The notes under the pieces were generated by a model, which worked only from the letters and a program-made list of their open reading frames with translations, was not told the origin of the DNA and searched no databases. A stretch of DNA of 36,670 bases from Chromera velia (lineage: Eukaryota; Sar; Chromeraceae). Of the stretch, positions 11,701-20,636 are shown in pieces. Location of the stretch: assembly GCA_018398765.1 (NCBI GenBank), contig JAHBMJ010000388.1, forward strand, positions 93,443 through 130,112. The letters are read 5' to 3'. Position 1 is the stretch's first letter, and the number at the start of each line of letters is the position of its first letter. The position numbers and the translations under genes were made by a program.

Positions 11701-14700
11701 AAGAAGGGTGAAGGGTTGGTTGCCACAACAGGGAAAAGGCGCCAACCGGAACAAAATAGAGAGGCAGGGCTCCTACGGCTCTCTAAATAAAGGTCGAACA
11801 AATGAATCGTTGGAAGAGATCAGTAGGAAGCCCCCTCCACCCCCAAAAGTGGCAGACAAAGAAAGAAGCGCAGGCCAACTGACCGAAAGTTCAAGAGGGA
11901 GAAGTCGGTTCCTGCAAGAATAAAGAAGAGGGAGGAAAGCGATGAGAACACAAAACAGGTCCCCAAATTCAATTGAAAAACACGAACAACAGACAACACA
12001 CTGTGAGGTCAACGGAGAAGGACTTTGAGAGGGCGAATGGCCGACTGACTTGTTTTGAGGGTCAGCTCTCCATCGAGACTCCAGATCTCTGCGGTGGCAT
12101 TCAGGCCCCCATCTCTGACTAAGCTCCCATTCATCACACCGTAGAAGACATCAGGCTTCACCTGGTGGAACAATGACGGCACATCCCTCGACAGGTTTGT
12201 GAGGAGAATGTCGGTAAATGGGGGCACAGGTTCCTCCAGGAGACGAAAGTTTGGCTGGAAACTCGTCAGGGAATACACATGGTCGTTTCCTGTTCGGTCG
12301 AGCAAGTGCGCTTCTGCGAGGACCGTCATGACTAGGATTGTGAGGTCATAGACTCTCGGAGTGAGGGCGTTCATCTGGAGTCTAGACACTACCGTTCCAT
12401 CGTCTGCCCGAATCTCAAGACGAGAATCGGGAATTCCGAATCTGTCAGGACCAACGCTAACGACAGGCGGCGCCACTCCGAGCATGCCCCTCAACACTTT
12501 CGGGTTGTCACTCAGCAGCTTCATACGGTGTCTTCCTGTGCGCAAGTTTGCGGCCTGCATTGAGAGGGAAAGGGAAGTTAATATATAGATCTCGCGAAAA
12601 AACAGTCAGGGAGAAGGCGCAGATAGTAACAAGGGGAAAATATGAAAGTCGCAGAGAAACACTTGCTGCTTGGCTTCGTGTCAAAAGAATCGAAATAGCC
12701 TTTCCTTTTCTCCCTCTGCCACAACCTCTCACTGCATTGTCGGGCCTACACTGCCAGCCTTGCTGTGAAACCGCCAGCAACTTTCCCCTCCTAACTGACT
12801 GCTGACTGACCAGGTCATCGTTCAGAATGATGGCAACCTCAGGCCGATCCAGGAGACCTGGCCAGTCATCGTCAAAACTGATCTCTCCAATGGGGCTTCC
12901 CTCACGAGTAGTGCGATTCTTCTCTGCCCTGTTCCCAGGTTTCGAAGCTTCAAGCACCACCTGAGCGTCTTCCATCACCGCAAGAAAAAGAAAAATTGCA
13001 ACATCATCGGTCGCAGCTCCCCCCTCAGATTTCCACCCATTCACTTTCATCAACTCCTGCCGGAGTCTACTCGATCTCAACTTCAGGTCTTCCTTTTCCG
13101 TCTTCTGATCCGTGCCGACATTTCCGTTTCCCCTCCGCAGCTCCGAGTCCGGAAGAAGCACCCGAGTGTACCCCTGTCCCCCCGCATTCTCCACCTCGTT
13201 TGCAAGACCCCTCGAGTACACACTGCGAGGAGCAGAAGAAAGGGAAAGCAAAGGCAGCGACTGTGACTATATAGAAACCGGCGAGAACTCATAAAAAAAA
13301 AGAAAAACGCAAGGTGCGACTGCAAGAACAATGGAGTTTTCCGACTGCCGCCCATCCGAGGACTGACACACCGCCCCCCCTCCAGAGGCGGGGGTCACAA
13401 CTCGCCGCGTCCGTTCCCTCTCACCGCTACCGCACGACTTCGAGCAATCGCTCCATTCCCCCCAAGAGCTCCACTCACAGTCCACAACTGCATCCCCACG
13501 TGACGGAAGAAACAAAAGGAAACCAAAAGAAGTGAGACCGAGAGAAGATCGAGGAATCAGATCCTAAAGAGTGATCATGATGGCGAAAATGCACAGGGAC
13601 AAGCTATGCTGTGAAACAGGCACATGGAAGACATAACAGCCTCCGTCTGCAGCCCCACTAATCCGTACTCACGGGAGAGAGGCCGACTGACTTTCCTGAG
13701 AACACCAGGGCCTTCCTGGAGTTCTCCCACTTCCAGTGTTTCAAAACCTCCGTGATCGCTGCTGCCTGCTGTCTGTCAGATGCAACACCGACTCTCGAGA
13801 AAACAGGATGGAAGTTCTCCAGTTCGGAGAGGGTGGCTGTGGAAAGGAAAGGAAGACCCACGGAAGACGCCAGAGGGACCAGGTTGAGGGCCCTGAGAAC
13901 ACATGCACACATATTCATGTACAGTTCAATACATGCAAACACGAATTCACACGCGCAGAGAGGGGGGAGCGGAAGGGTGGGGGGAAGGTGCCAGTTAGAA
14001 CGAATGGTCAGCTGAGGGTTCGGAGTTCTCAGGCATCCGTGTAAAGAAAGGTCGCGAGATGCAAAGGCAAGAGAAAGACGCAGGTCCCCGAACGAAAATC
14101 GGGGAGCCAAAGACTGATGAAGATGGGGGGGGCAAACCGAAAGAAAGAGAGGCTGACGAAGAAAACGTGAATAACGAAAGGACTGGATTGACCAAGAGAC
14201 AGAGAAAAGCAACGAGGACCAAGGAAAAAGAGAGGGAGACAGGGAAGGAGCGAGAGACCGGGAAAGCACAGAGGGGCGGACAGACACGCGAACAGCGCAA
14301 ATCCGCACACAGACAAACAATGGAAAAAACTCGAGGAACAGAACAAAGAAAAAAGAGGGAAATTCAGAAACAGACTCCAAGATGGGGAAAACGAAACAGG
14401 GGAAGAAAAGAGGGCGAGAGAAAACTAGGTGCATAAGATCAAGGAAGAGTGAGAAGAGGAACAGGCCAGTTTGAGTTCCTGCCTGACTCTACGCCCTGTC
14501 TCCTCGGCAGGCGACTCACGTGGCAGAGCTGACAAGTCCTGCACAAAGAAAGACACGAATGGGCACACAGCGTGAGACACACGCACATTGAGTGTCTCGG
14601 GTTGCATTGCCGCCTGTATAGCCTAGCCGTCAACAAGCATTTTCCTATTCGTTCATTGCCTCTTTTCCTACAAGTCGGAATAAAGCCCGCAAAAAGCGTG

Positions 14701-14739
14701 CACAGGTGGAAAGAAAGAAAGAAAGAAAGAAAGAAAGAA

Positions 14740-14775
<36 letters not shown>

Positions 14776-14776
14776 A

Positions 14777-14828
<52 letters not shown>

Positions 14829-15735
14829 AACGAAGAACGGTCCCGGAGTCGAGCCAAAAACCACTTTTCAGGAACAAAAAGATTGAAGTGCTGACCGATA
14901 ACAGCAGAGACTCCCTGAGAGAACATCGCGAGGAGAACCCCTGCAGCCTCCAAGGGGGAGTTTCCCTCGCTTCCGTCTGCACCTCCGTCGCAGCTACTGC
15001 ACAGAACAACGCAAAAGTGAAAATGAAGCGGTAAAACGAAGAAAACCGTTCTAATTTTGGAAATCTGCGAGAAGGGAGGGCAGGCGGCAGAAGTAAGGGT
15101 CAATTGGGAGCTACGTCACGGGGACGTCCAGAGAAAAAGGCGATACTGACCTTCGACGCAGATTCGCGACGAGAAACTGGAACTCGGTCTCGTTGTAGCG
15201 CGTAGCATTGTTTTGATTGAAGTGCTGCATACGAGCAGAGAATGGACACCTGACATGCTTCCGTGTTCTTTCTTATTCTTCAAAAGGACCACAAACTGAC
15301 GAGTCTTACGAATCAATATCGCACCGACCCAGGGACCGACCCACACAGCACACTTTGCATCTGCATTTCGCCCCCCCTCTCAGACCCATCCAATGTCATC
15401 AGAATGCCCCTTCAAACTCACATACCACAACCGCTTCCCAAGCTATACGGAACCTAGTATCTCACTGAACCATGAGCACCAACCCGAAATGCCGTATTGA
15501 AGCCAAAAGGGTACGTCGTCTTATCAAAGCACTCAGTGATTACCTGCAAAAAGCACGAAAGCCGTACAGATTAGTCATACGGCAGCCAGTGCGGGAGAGA
15601 AAGTTCTGTTTCGGAGAGCTGACTTACCCCCACACCGATAGTCACTTTTCGCGGCTGAGCACCACAGAGACAGGCCAGCCCAAAGAAGCATATGATCGCC
15701 TGCAGATGTCGCTTGACGGTAACCATCGGCAGCAT
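1993..15735 (-). CDS. Giant multi-exon modular receptor (PBP1/ANF-receptor + LRR + GCC2/GCC3 + multi-TM + long tail)
   Basis: Probable plasma-membrane receptor of about 3,200 residues. Hand-placed exons (minus strand): 15735-15628, 15249-15151, 14996-14896, 14538-14520, 13892-13692, 13222-12811, 12554-12050, 11911-11884, 11589-10414, 10227-8490, 8406-7130, 6955-6824, 6666-6518, 6344-6073, 5722-5123, 5019-4961, 4913-4781, 4557-1993. Phases agree at every junction from 15249 to the stop. The donor after the cysteine-rich exon is either 8489 (phase fits) or 8506 (better motif, phase does not fit). The segment joining the first exon to 15249 is unresolved, so one exon near 15545-15260 is missing. 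Domain order is signal peptide, Venus-flytrap ligand-binding fold, LRRs, cysteine-rich repeats, about 8-9 membrane spans and a disordered cytoplasmic tail. Ligand and signalling output cannot be read from sequence. Confidence 0.85.
4781..5722 (-). CDS. Receptor exons encoding the membrane-proximal part of the tail
   Basis: Three exons (5722-5123, 5019-4961, 4913-4781) join in phase: 0, 0, 2, 0. The first is preceded by a long (CT)n polypyrimidine tract and ends at GTCAGTCAGTC. It encodes 200 residues without a recognised domain, including a cysteine/leucine-rich patch ([14 protein letters not shown]) that could touch the membrane. The second and third encode a basic, partly helical segment ([29 protein letters not shown]). 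The intron between 4961 and 4913 would be only 47 nt. Frame choice in the 600-nt exon depends on the phase-0 start, so it is less certain than neighbouring exons. Confidence 0.5.
5734..5786. repeat. (GA)n microsatellite, polypyrimidine tract of a receptor intron
   Basis: Two (GA)n runs separated by AACAAA end about 11 nt from the acceptor at 5723. In the sense (minus) direction they read (CT)n-TTTTTCTGCGCAG and so form the polypyrimidine tract of the exon starting at 5722. Confidence 0.85.
6073..8406 (-). CDS. Receptor exons encoding the multi-transmembrane domain
   Basis: Four exons (8406-7130, 6955-6824, 6666-6518, 6344-6073) encode about seven or eight further hydrophobic spans. These include [124 protein letters not shown] and [19 protein letters not shown]. 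Short motifs such as [18 protein letters not shown] and NRLEQHAL recur in the membrane domain that follows GCC2/GCC3 repeats in many protist receptors (known to me from the family, not searched). A loop of about 200 residues rich in Arg/Ser separates two spans in the first exon. Topology is inferred. Confidence 0.8.
6478..6506. repeat. (CCCA)n repeat; G-quadruplex candidate in a receptor intron
   Basis: About six CCCA units on the plus strand. In the transcribed sense this reads (GGGT)n just downstream of the donor GTCAGTTCC at 6517, in the intron between exons 6666-6518 and 6344-6073. Confidence 0.85.
8490..10227 (-). CDS. Receptor exon encoding GCC2/GCC3-type cysteine-rich repeats and first membrane span
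   Basis: The exon opens with the end of the last LRR ([19 protein letters not shown]). It continues with cysteine-rich repeats of the GCC2/GCC3 (ephrin-receptor-like, TNFR-like) kind: [57 protein letters not shown] and [11 protein letters not shown] less regular extracellular region with further cysteines follows, then a second block ([31 protein letters not shown]). The membrane span [20 protein letters not shown] sits about 60-80 residues before the exon end. The end is either 8490 (phase 0) or 8507 (phase 1, GTCAGTCG donor). Only the former fits the next exon's phase. Confidence 0.85.
10414..11589 (-). CDS. Receptor exon encoding a cysteine-containing linker and leucine-rich repeats
   Basis: The exon first encodes a linker with [12 protein letters not shown] and DCRNC, then a helical cap, then plant-type extracellular LRRs. 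Visible repeats include [60 protein letters not shown] and [16 protein letters not shown]. Several repeats between these are irregular. The exon begins in phase 2 after TGTGCAG and ends in phase 2 at GTCAGTCG, and its last repeat continues into the next exon. LRRs of this type usually bind proteins or peptides, so this block could add a second recognition surface to the ligand-binding fold. Confidence 0.85.
11884..11911 (-). CDS. 28-nt microexon at the end of the ligand-binding domain
   Basis: Flanked by TTCTTGCAG and GTCAGTTGG, it carries a phase-1 end (12050) into a phase-2 start (11589) and encodes [10 protein letters not shown]. It continues the 'fd.nGe....fsl.Nf' segment that closes PBP1 ligand-binding domains. 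Both borders and phases agree with neighbouring exons. Confidence 0.65.
12050..15249 (-). CDS. Receptor exons encoding the PBP1 / ANF-receptor ligand-binding domain
   Basis: Six phase-matched exons (15249-15151, 14996-14896, 14538-14520, 13892-13692, 13222-12811, 12554-12050) encode a type 1 periplasmic-binding fold like that of class C GPCRs and natriuretic-peptide receptors. Landmarks in order: [10 protein letters not shown] (helix 1), GVSAVIG (end of strand 2), [12 protein letters not shown] (the 'iS..aTs..Ls' segment), FHPVFSRV followed by [25 protein letters not shown] joined to [11 protein letters not shown], then [20 protein letters not shown] and [17 protein letters not shown]. This is the canonical order of both lobes. 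A thrombospondin-like exon lies in the intron between 13692 and 13222. The domain should face outside the cell and bind a small ligand; the ligand is unknown. Confidence 0.82.
13335..13487 (-). CDS. Thrombospondin type-1 (TSP1) module, possible exon within the receptor's ligand-binding fold
   Basis: The acceptor GATGCAG precedes a frame reading [14 protein letters not shown], then [15 protein letters not shown], a GGGAVC segment and acidic/polar residues. This is the W-x2-W-x2-C / CSxSCG / R-x-R-x-V / GG-x2-C pattern of a TSP1 repeat. The last cysteines are not clearly placed because the exon end is uncertain. Flanking receptor exons (ending 13692, starting 13222) join in phase without it. 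Inclusion needs a phase-1 donor upstream, for example the GTACGG at about 13668. It could be an alternative exon, a module inserted into a loop of the lobe, or a relic. The domain call is strong, its use in the mature mRNA is not. Confidence 0.6.
14520..14538 (-). CDS. 19-nt microexon inside the ligand-binding domain
   Basis: The exon is flanked by TTTGTGCAG and GTGAGTCG. It joins a phase-1 end at 14896 to a phase-2 start at 13892, giving [22 protein letters not shown]. This is what a PBP1 fold needs between strand 2 and the next helix. Without it the two neighbouring exons are out of phase. Confidence 0.7.
14707..14829. repeat. (GAAA)n tetranucleotide microsatellite
   Basis: About 30 GAAA units with a few one-base slips. 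It lies in the receptor intron 14895-14539, so the pre-mRNA carries a (CUUU)n tract of about 120 nt upstream of the 19-nt microexon. It may vary in length between strains. Confidence 0.95.
15628..15735 (-). CDS. Receptor exon 1: signal peptide and first strand of the ligand-binding fold
   Basis: Starting at the ATG at 15735 (a second ATG at 15726 is equally possible), the exon encodes a basic start, the hydrophobic stretch [14 protein letters not shown] with a plausible signal-peptidase site, then RKVTIGVG. That last motif is typical of the first beta strand of type 1 periplasmic-binding folds. The exon ends in phase 0 at the donor GTAAGTCAG. The assignment rests on position, the signal peptide and the strand motif. 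A more upstream start in the same frame cannot be excluded. Confidence 0.6.
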
Positions 15736-15739
15736 AAAC

Positions 15740-16568
15740 ATAGAAAGGAGCTGGCACAGAAAGCCTACGCCACAGCAGAGATCCACGATACAGACATCAA
15801 TCACAAAGCAGCATCGTCTCCGAAGCCAAGATCCACGCAGAAGGTGCAAGCCATGGTCCTAGACACGCTCTACCAACCCTACGACACGTACGAATGGGAA
15901 ACACCCACTTGAAACCTGTGAAGGAGCATTGAAGGAGCGCATATGGATGTGCCAGAGAGAAGCAGGACGAAAACCATGGTGGGAACGAATGGGATGATTC
16001 ACCGAGGACTCAAAGGACCGGCCGTCTCCCGTTGGGCATCGTGGGGCGGCATGGGCCGCGGGCATGGGCCGGCCGGGCGACTCCGTCAATGCTCCGTGCG
16101 AAGCATGGCGTGTAAGGGGCTCTTACAAGAATTAAATCTGAGAAGTGCCCCACAAACTCCTCAGGTTTTCCGGGGCCGGCCGGAAGCTCACACGCACTAA
16201 GTCCATCAGACTGCCCAAGCTTCACGTGCGTGCGTCAATGTGATCGTCTGATTTAATTGTCGAATCTGACGCACTCCGTGCGAATGGCCTGGAAAGTGAA
16301 ATTAACTTTAGACTCGGAATTAACTGGAGTTGGAAGTGCTCAAGTTTTGTTAAGTACTCTTTCAGCAATATGTAGCAGCGATATAGCCCGGAAAGCATAG
16401 CTGAGGGGCACTTACAAAGGGTAACCCGAAAAACGTAGCTGAGGGGCATTAAATTTTATAAAGAGTTCACATGGGAGAACCCCTGTGACACATATACACT
16501 GTCAGGGCTCATTATATTCAAAACGTTACGACGGAAGGTCTGTCAATCTAAACATACATCATCGTTCC
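15740..16568. other. 5' flank of the receptor gene; no gene recognised
   Basis: This region lies upstream of the receptor's first exon and so should contain its promoter and 5' UTR on the minus strand, but I see no TATA box or clear initiator. Between about 16015 and 16200 it is GC-rich with short palindromes around GGGCCGGCC. Two adjacent copies of a roughly 24-bp unit ending AGCTGAGGGGCA lie at 16387-16448 (38 bp apart). No supportable reading frame was found. Confidence 0.45.
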
Positions 16569-16881
16569 TGTAGCGTAGTGGCTAGCTATACGTTAGCAGA
16601 CGAGGGCTTATCGAGACAGAGACAGTTAGTCAGATGGAAGGTCTGTCATGCTAAGCGTTTGTTGTTATTCGCTCGTTCATTCTGTTTCTATCAGTCTGAC
16701 TTTCATACAACAGAAATACGACTGTTGATTCATATGGCTACATCATATATAATGACGTGTGCGCTTACTTCGATCACGGCCCCGGAACGACGTGCACACA
16801 CACGGGCCGGTTCTATCACAATCGACACGCGAAGGCGGGGTGCTCACTGACACTCGTACCATGACGGGTATACACGTCACA
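16569..16881 (-). repeat. 3' LTR (element orientation minus)
   Basis: 313-bp terminal repeat matching 19034-19345 end to end. On the plus strand it starts TGTAGCGTAG and ends CACGTCACA. Confidence 0.9.
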
Positions 16882-17966
16882 CATGCCCCTCCCCAGAATG
16901 ATCGTCCCCAATCATTTCATTTCCTTCATGCAAGCATCGTTCATCCTCAGTCATGCTTTATTCATTCCTGTCTATACTTGAATAAACTCACACAATGAAA
17001 TAAGAAGCAAACGGGTGCACATCGATCCTCGTAAGACTGACATCGCGGAATTAAGAAATCAATTGCATCTGCATGAGGATGAAAAATTTCGTTTCACATC
17101 CATACACACGCTTCGATCGATCGTCTGGCTCATGAATACATGACATAAAAGCTGTGGTCGCAACTGGACCTGCATGAGCTTATTCGCTTTGTGCATGCGC
17201 GCATGACTTCTGGTGGTAACCATGCCAGTCTCTGTAGAGTCAGACTCGCCAACCTTATAGCCTCCCTTTCTCCTCTTCCTGGTGGCAATGCATCTGTGCA
17301 CGCTCATCGCATTGTCGACATGAACGACTGACTAGACGACTGATGCTGCTCAATCAATCATCCACACTTTGAGTACCGCTGCACAAACATACTGTAAGCT
17401 GGTCTTTCTGTGTTTCTTTATAGTTGCTGGTCAGAAGAATTGTCAGCCTTCTCCTTTCTTCTGTCAGATGCAATCTGACACACTCTTACTTCCTCCCCTT
17501 CCCTTTGCTTCACTCAGTACACAAACTCCAACGAGATCGACCTAGGGTGGGGTCTGCCTCCACTTTCCACAGCTTAATATGCAGGAGGGCACCACAGGTC
17601 GTCTCTTCTGTCTCCTCTTTCCTAGCTTCTTTCTTACTCTCCGTCTCCTCCTCCTTCTCTGCTTGTCTGGCAGCGAATGCGCTTTTGATTTCGACGATCT
17701 GCTGCTTACTGCTGCTTTATCAATTCCTCCTCCCTCTTTACTCTTCTAGGGCCTGGCATATAGCTTTTGACTCCTGTCTGGATCGGTCTTTCTCTTTGAC
17801 AGCGGTTAGGGGAATTGGCGAACTCATCTTCCTCTTCGCCGTCTCCATCCCGTCCTTCACTGCACTCACACCCTTCGATGTGATACATGCCTAAGGGGCG
17901 GTGCACCTACTCATCATCAGACCTCTCTCCTGTAGCACGGACCATCTTCGGCTGCCCCTCTGGCCT

Positions 17967-18575
17967 TCAGATGTTGCTGGTCTCGTTAGAGTCATGACCA
18001 AACGACAGGTGTTTTAGCCCTCTGCCATCTGCCCTCTCTCTCGGCTTCTGAATGATGATGATGTTGTTGTCAGGACAGTCTTTTGCACCATGACCTGCGT
18101 GCAATGTCCTGCAGAGGAAACACCCATGGAACTGAATCTTCCTGAGGATTTCTTTCTCTTTGTCAGTCAGGGGTGGCAGCTTTTGGATATTGTGTTCTCT
18201 GCTTTTGTTTATCTGCCCCAGTGCACCGATGTCCATGGGTGCTGGACCAGTGGGATGATCACTGGGATCATGTGATATATAACCTCCACTACCGGTCACA
18301 GGGGGTGCTTCTGTTGAGGGAAGTGTTCTGGGGTGGGTTGCTGCTACAACAAACGAAACAGATGAGTGGGGAATGATCGAGAGTACTTCAAATGCTGCTC
18401 CTACTGCTACCTCGAGGTTTGTAGGTTTCTTTCTCTTCACCTCCTTCTGGACGTCTTCGGGAAAACCCTTCTCGTACTGATATACTTTGTCGCTCATGCT
18501 CATGTCAGGGATGAAGAGCATCTTAGAGATGAAGTTGCTCATGTACGTCTTGAGATCTGTGCCCAACACTTCCAC
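17967..18575 (-). pseudogene. gag remnant of the LTR element
   Basis: The readable part shows a Retrotrans_gag-type helical segment (DKVYQYEKGFPEDVQKEV, with LEVAVGAAFEV after it), the PMDIGAL linker common in Ty3/gypsy Gag, and a single zinc knuckle of the form C-x2-C-x6-H-x4-C (CFLCRTLHAGHGAKDC). The knuckle spacing is two residues longer than the usual C-x2-C-x4-H-x4-C. It is treated as part of a fossil element and is not an independent host gene. Confidence 0.75.
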
Positions 18576-19033
18576 ACACTTTTAAATTATCCTGTCCAGT
18601 TCATTTTGGTGATTATCACGAGTTCGTCTGTCCTGAAAATATGTCAGCAGGACAGTCTAGAGCTCCAACTACGTCACAGGCGTGTGCCCATTCTTTTCTG
18701 CGAGCTTTACAGCCTTAACCACATCGCCTTTAAGGTGGCTGTCAGCTGTACTGAGCAGCTACGCATCGGTCATACCATGGAAGTCGCGGTACTTCTCGCA
18801 CACCCAGACCTAATCTTTGAATTCCTCAACTGTTCCAGCATAATCGTAGATTGGTTTGATCGCCTTCGCAAAAGCACTGGAAGAAGTGGAATGCAAGTGA
18901 CCGAGGATCGCTCTCAACTCAGCAATCTCTGCAGTCTGAGCTTAGTACAAGGCTTTCAACTCTTTGAAGTCTCTGGTGAAACCTTCCCTCTTGACAAAGC
19001 AAATTTGGTCACAACGAGGCTCCTGCTATCATG

Positions 19034-19345
19034 TGTAGCGTAGTGGCTAGCTATACGTTAGCAGACAAGGGCTCATCAAGACAGAGACAGTTAGTCAGAT
19101 GGAAGGTCTGTCATGCTAGGCATTTGTTGTTATTCGCTCGTTCATTCTGTTTCTGTCAGTCTGACTCTCATGCGACAGAAATATGACTGTTGATTCATGT
19201 GGCTAAATCATATGCAATGACGCACGCGTTTACTTCGATCGCAGCCCCGGAACGGCGTGCATACACATGGGCTGGTTTTATTACAATCGACACGCGAAGG
19301 CGGGGCGCTCACTGACGTTCGCACCACGACGGACATACACGTTAC
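19034..19345 (-). repeat. 5' LTR (element orientation minus)
   Basis: 312-bp terminal repeat, partner of 16569-16881. On the plus strand it starts TGTAGCGTAG and ends CACGTTACA, followed by GTTCT, which matches GTTCC before the other LTR at four of five positions. I could not assign a primer-binding site inside it with confidence. Confidence 0.9.
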
Positions 19346-19380
19346 AGTTCTATCATTCAATCAGTTGGTACCTGCGCTGT

Positions 19381-20253
19381 GAGGGTTACCAATTTTATTG
19401 GCGGTAGACAAGCTTTATTACCGGTAACCGGTAATTACCGGGAGAGTTTGCTTACAGTCGGAAAAGACTTAGCAGAATTTTAACAGTCATTCATACTCCG
19501 TTATAGGTTAATCAATCAATCATAGGTAGCACAGTCCAAAGAAGTGCTTTTACCATCCAGTTGTAACTGGCAATATGCAAGGTGCAAGACAGTCAGTGAC
19601 ACTAGGTTAAGTGATGCATGCCAGTTGATCCTAGGCCAGATCTGTATTATTAATTGTATTGATACAGATGAGAATACAGATACAGATGGATCAAACAGAA
19701 TAAAGACACAAGCAAGAGGAAGTCTCTTCATGTTGTTATGAATAGTATCAACTTCTGTAAGGTGTGAACTCTGGATGAGTATGCCTTAGGAGCCGACTAC
19801 GCTAAGTCTAGATGCTAAGTACTGTTAAGTCGTTACTCGTCCCTTACTTTGATCGCTCTCAAACAACGGCTCAAGGCTTGATACAGAGAAGCAGCACAGT
19901 TGGAGATGGAATTAACAGAGTCAATTTAAGGAAAAGGAAGTAGCTGTTGCACAGAGCTGTTAGAACTTTATGTCACTTTAATATAGGGGTGATCGAAGCA
20001 GTTAAAATAATTGAAATTATAACAAATTATAAAATTTATATATATTGTTTTTTGTTAATAGGCTTTTCAAATGTCAATAAACACTTAAAAACATGTTTTT
20101 GAAGGTTGGCGCCGCAGGCGAAAATTTTTTTTTTTTGACCCTATAATTTTTATCATTTTTTTTTTCGGTAAAAGGAAGATAGACTGAGGCCATTACCGGT
20201 TACCGGCAATTGCCGGTAGACTACACCTGTTACCGACCAGAAAAGCAACCCTG
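19381..20253. mobile_element. Non-autonomous hAT-like DNA transposon (MITE) with 8-bp target duplication
   Basis: The 873-bp element is flanked by a perfect direct repeat TGCGCTGT (19373-19380 and 20254-20261), the 8-bp duplication typical of hAT transposons. Its ends are inverted: GAGGGTTACC on the left and GCAACCCTG on the right, followed inward on both sides by ACCGGTAA/TTACCGG-rich sequence of about 60 bp. The TIR style (CAGGGTTGC..., then ACCGGTAAC) fits hAT. The interior is AT-rich with T runs near 20130-20165 and has no transposase frame, so it depends on a partner elsewhere. Confidence 0.85.
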
Positions 20254-20516
20254 TGCGCTGTCAGACTGACTTTGCTGCAATTTAGATACGATATCTAATT
20301 CCAGTTGCTAGTCCAGTTGCTTTGGCTGAGACGCACGCTCTTTTCTGACGTGGTCCCAGAAAACATGCAAGAATCATGTAAGGTGCTCGCTTACGCTCAC
20401 ACCATGCATTCATACACATAAGGTTGATTGATTGCCAAAGTACAGTATGGTGTTTTTTGAAATTCTAGCTAAAGTACAGTATGATTATGGTATGGTGGCT
20501 CTCCAAAGCCATCCTA

Positions 20517-20566
20517 GGAAAATCTATAAAGTTTAGGATGAGAAAAATCTATAAAGTTTAGGATGA
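20517..20566. repeat. Tandem duplication of a ~24-bp unit
   Basis: Two head-to-tail copies of a unit containing AAATCTATAAAGTTTAGGAT. A looser duplication of AAAGTACAGTATG lies just upstream at about 20436-20483. Confidence 0.85.
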
Positions 20567-20636
20567 TGATTTACACAAAAGAACATTTACAAAATTGTTC
20601 ATATAATATCATGCAGAGACGGCCAGAGAGCGTCAC

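Larger units (their letters stand above)
16569..19345 (-). mobile_element. Short non-autonomous Ty3/gypsy-like LTR element with gag remnant
   Basis: Fossil LTR element in minus orientation: two LTRs in the same direction (16569-16881 and 19034-19345), TG...CA type on both strands, about 2.15 kb of interior, and flanks GTTCC/GTTCT that fit a 5-bp target duplication with one change. A purine-rich tract GGGGAGGGG (minus strand, 16886-16894) adjoins the 3' LTR. Gag is recognisable; I see no reverse transcriptase, integrase or envelope, so it resembles a large non-autonomous derivative. The LTRs are about 89 percent identical by eye, so the insertion is not recent. It is broken. Confidence 0.85.

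Noticed and set aside
14707-14829. Regular repeat considered as a CRISPR array
   Set aside because: Plain tetranucleotide microsatellite without spacers, in a eukaryotic intron.
18366-19043. 225-codon plus-strand frame
   Set aside because: It is antisense to the gag remnant and runs into the LTR; explained by the fossil element.
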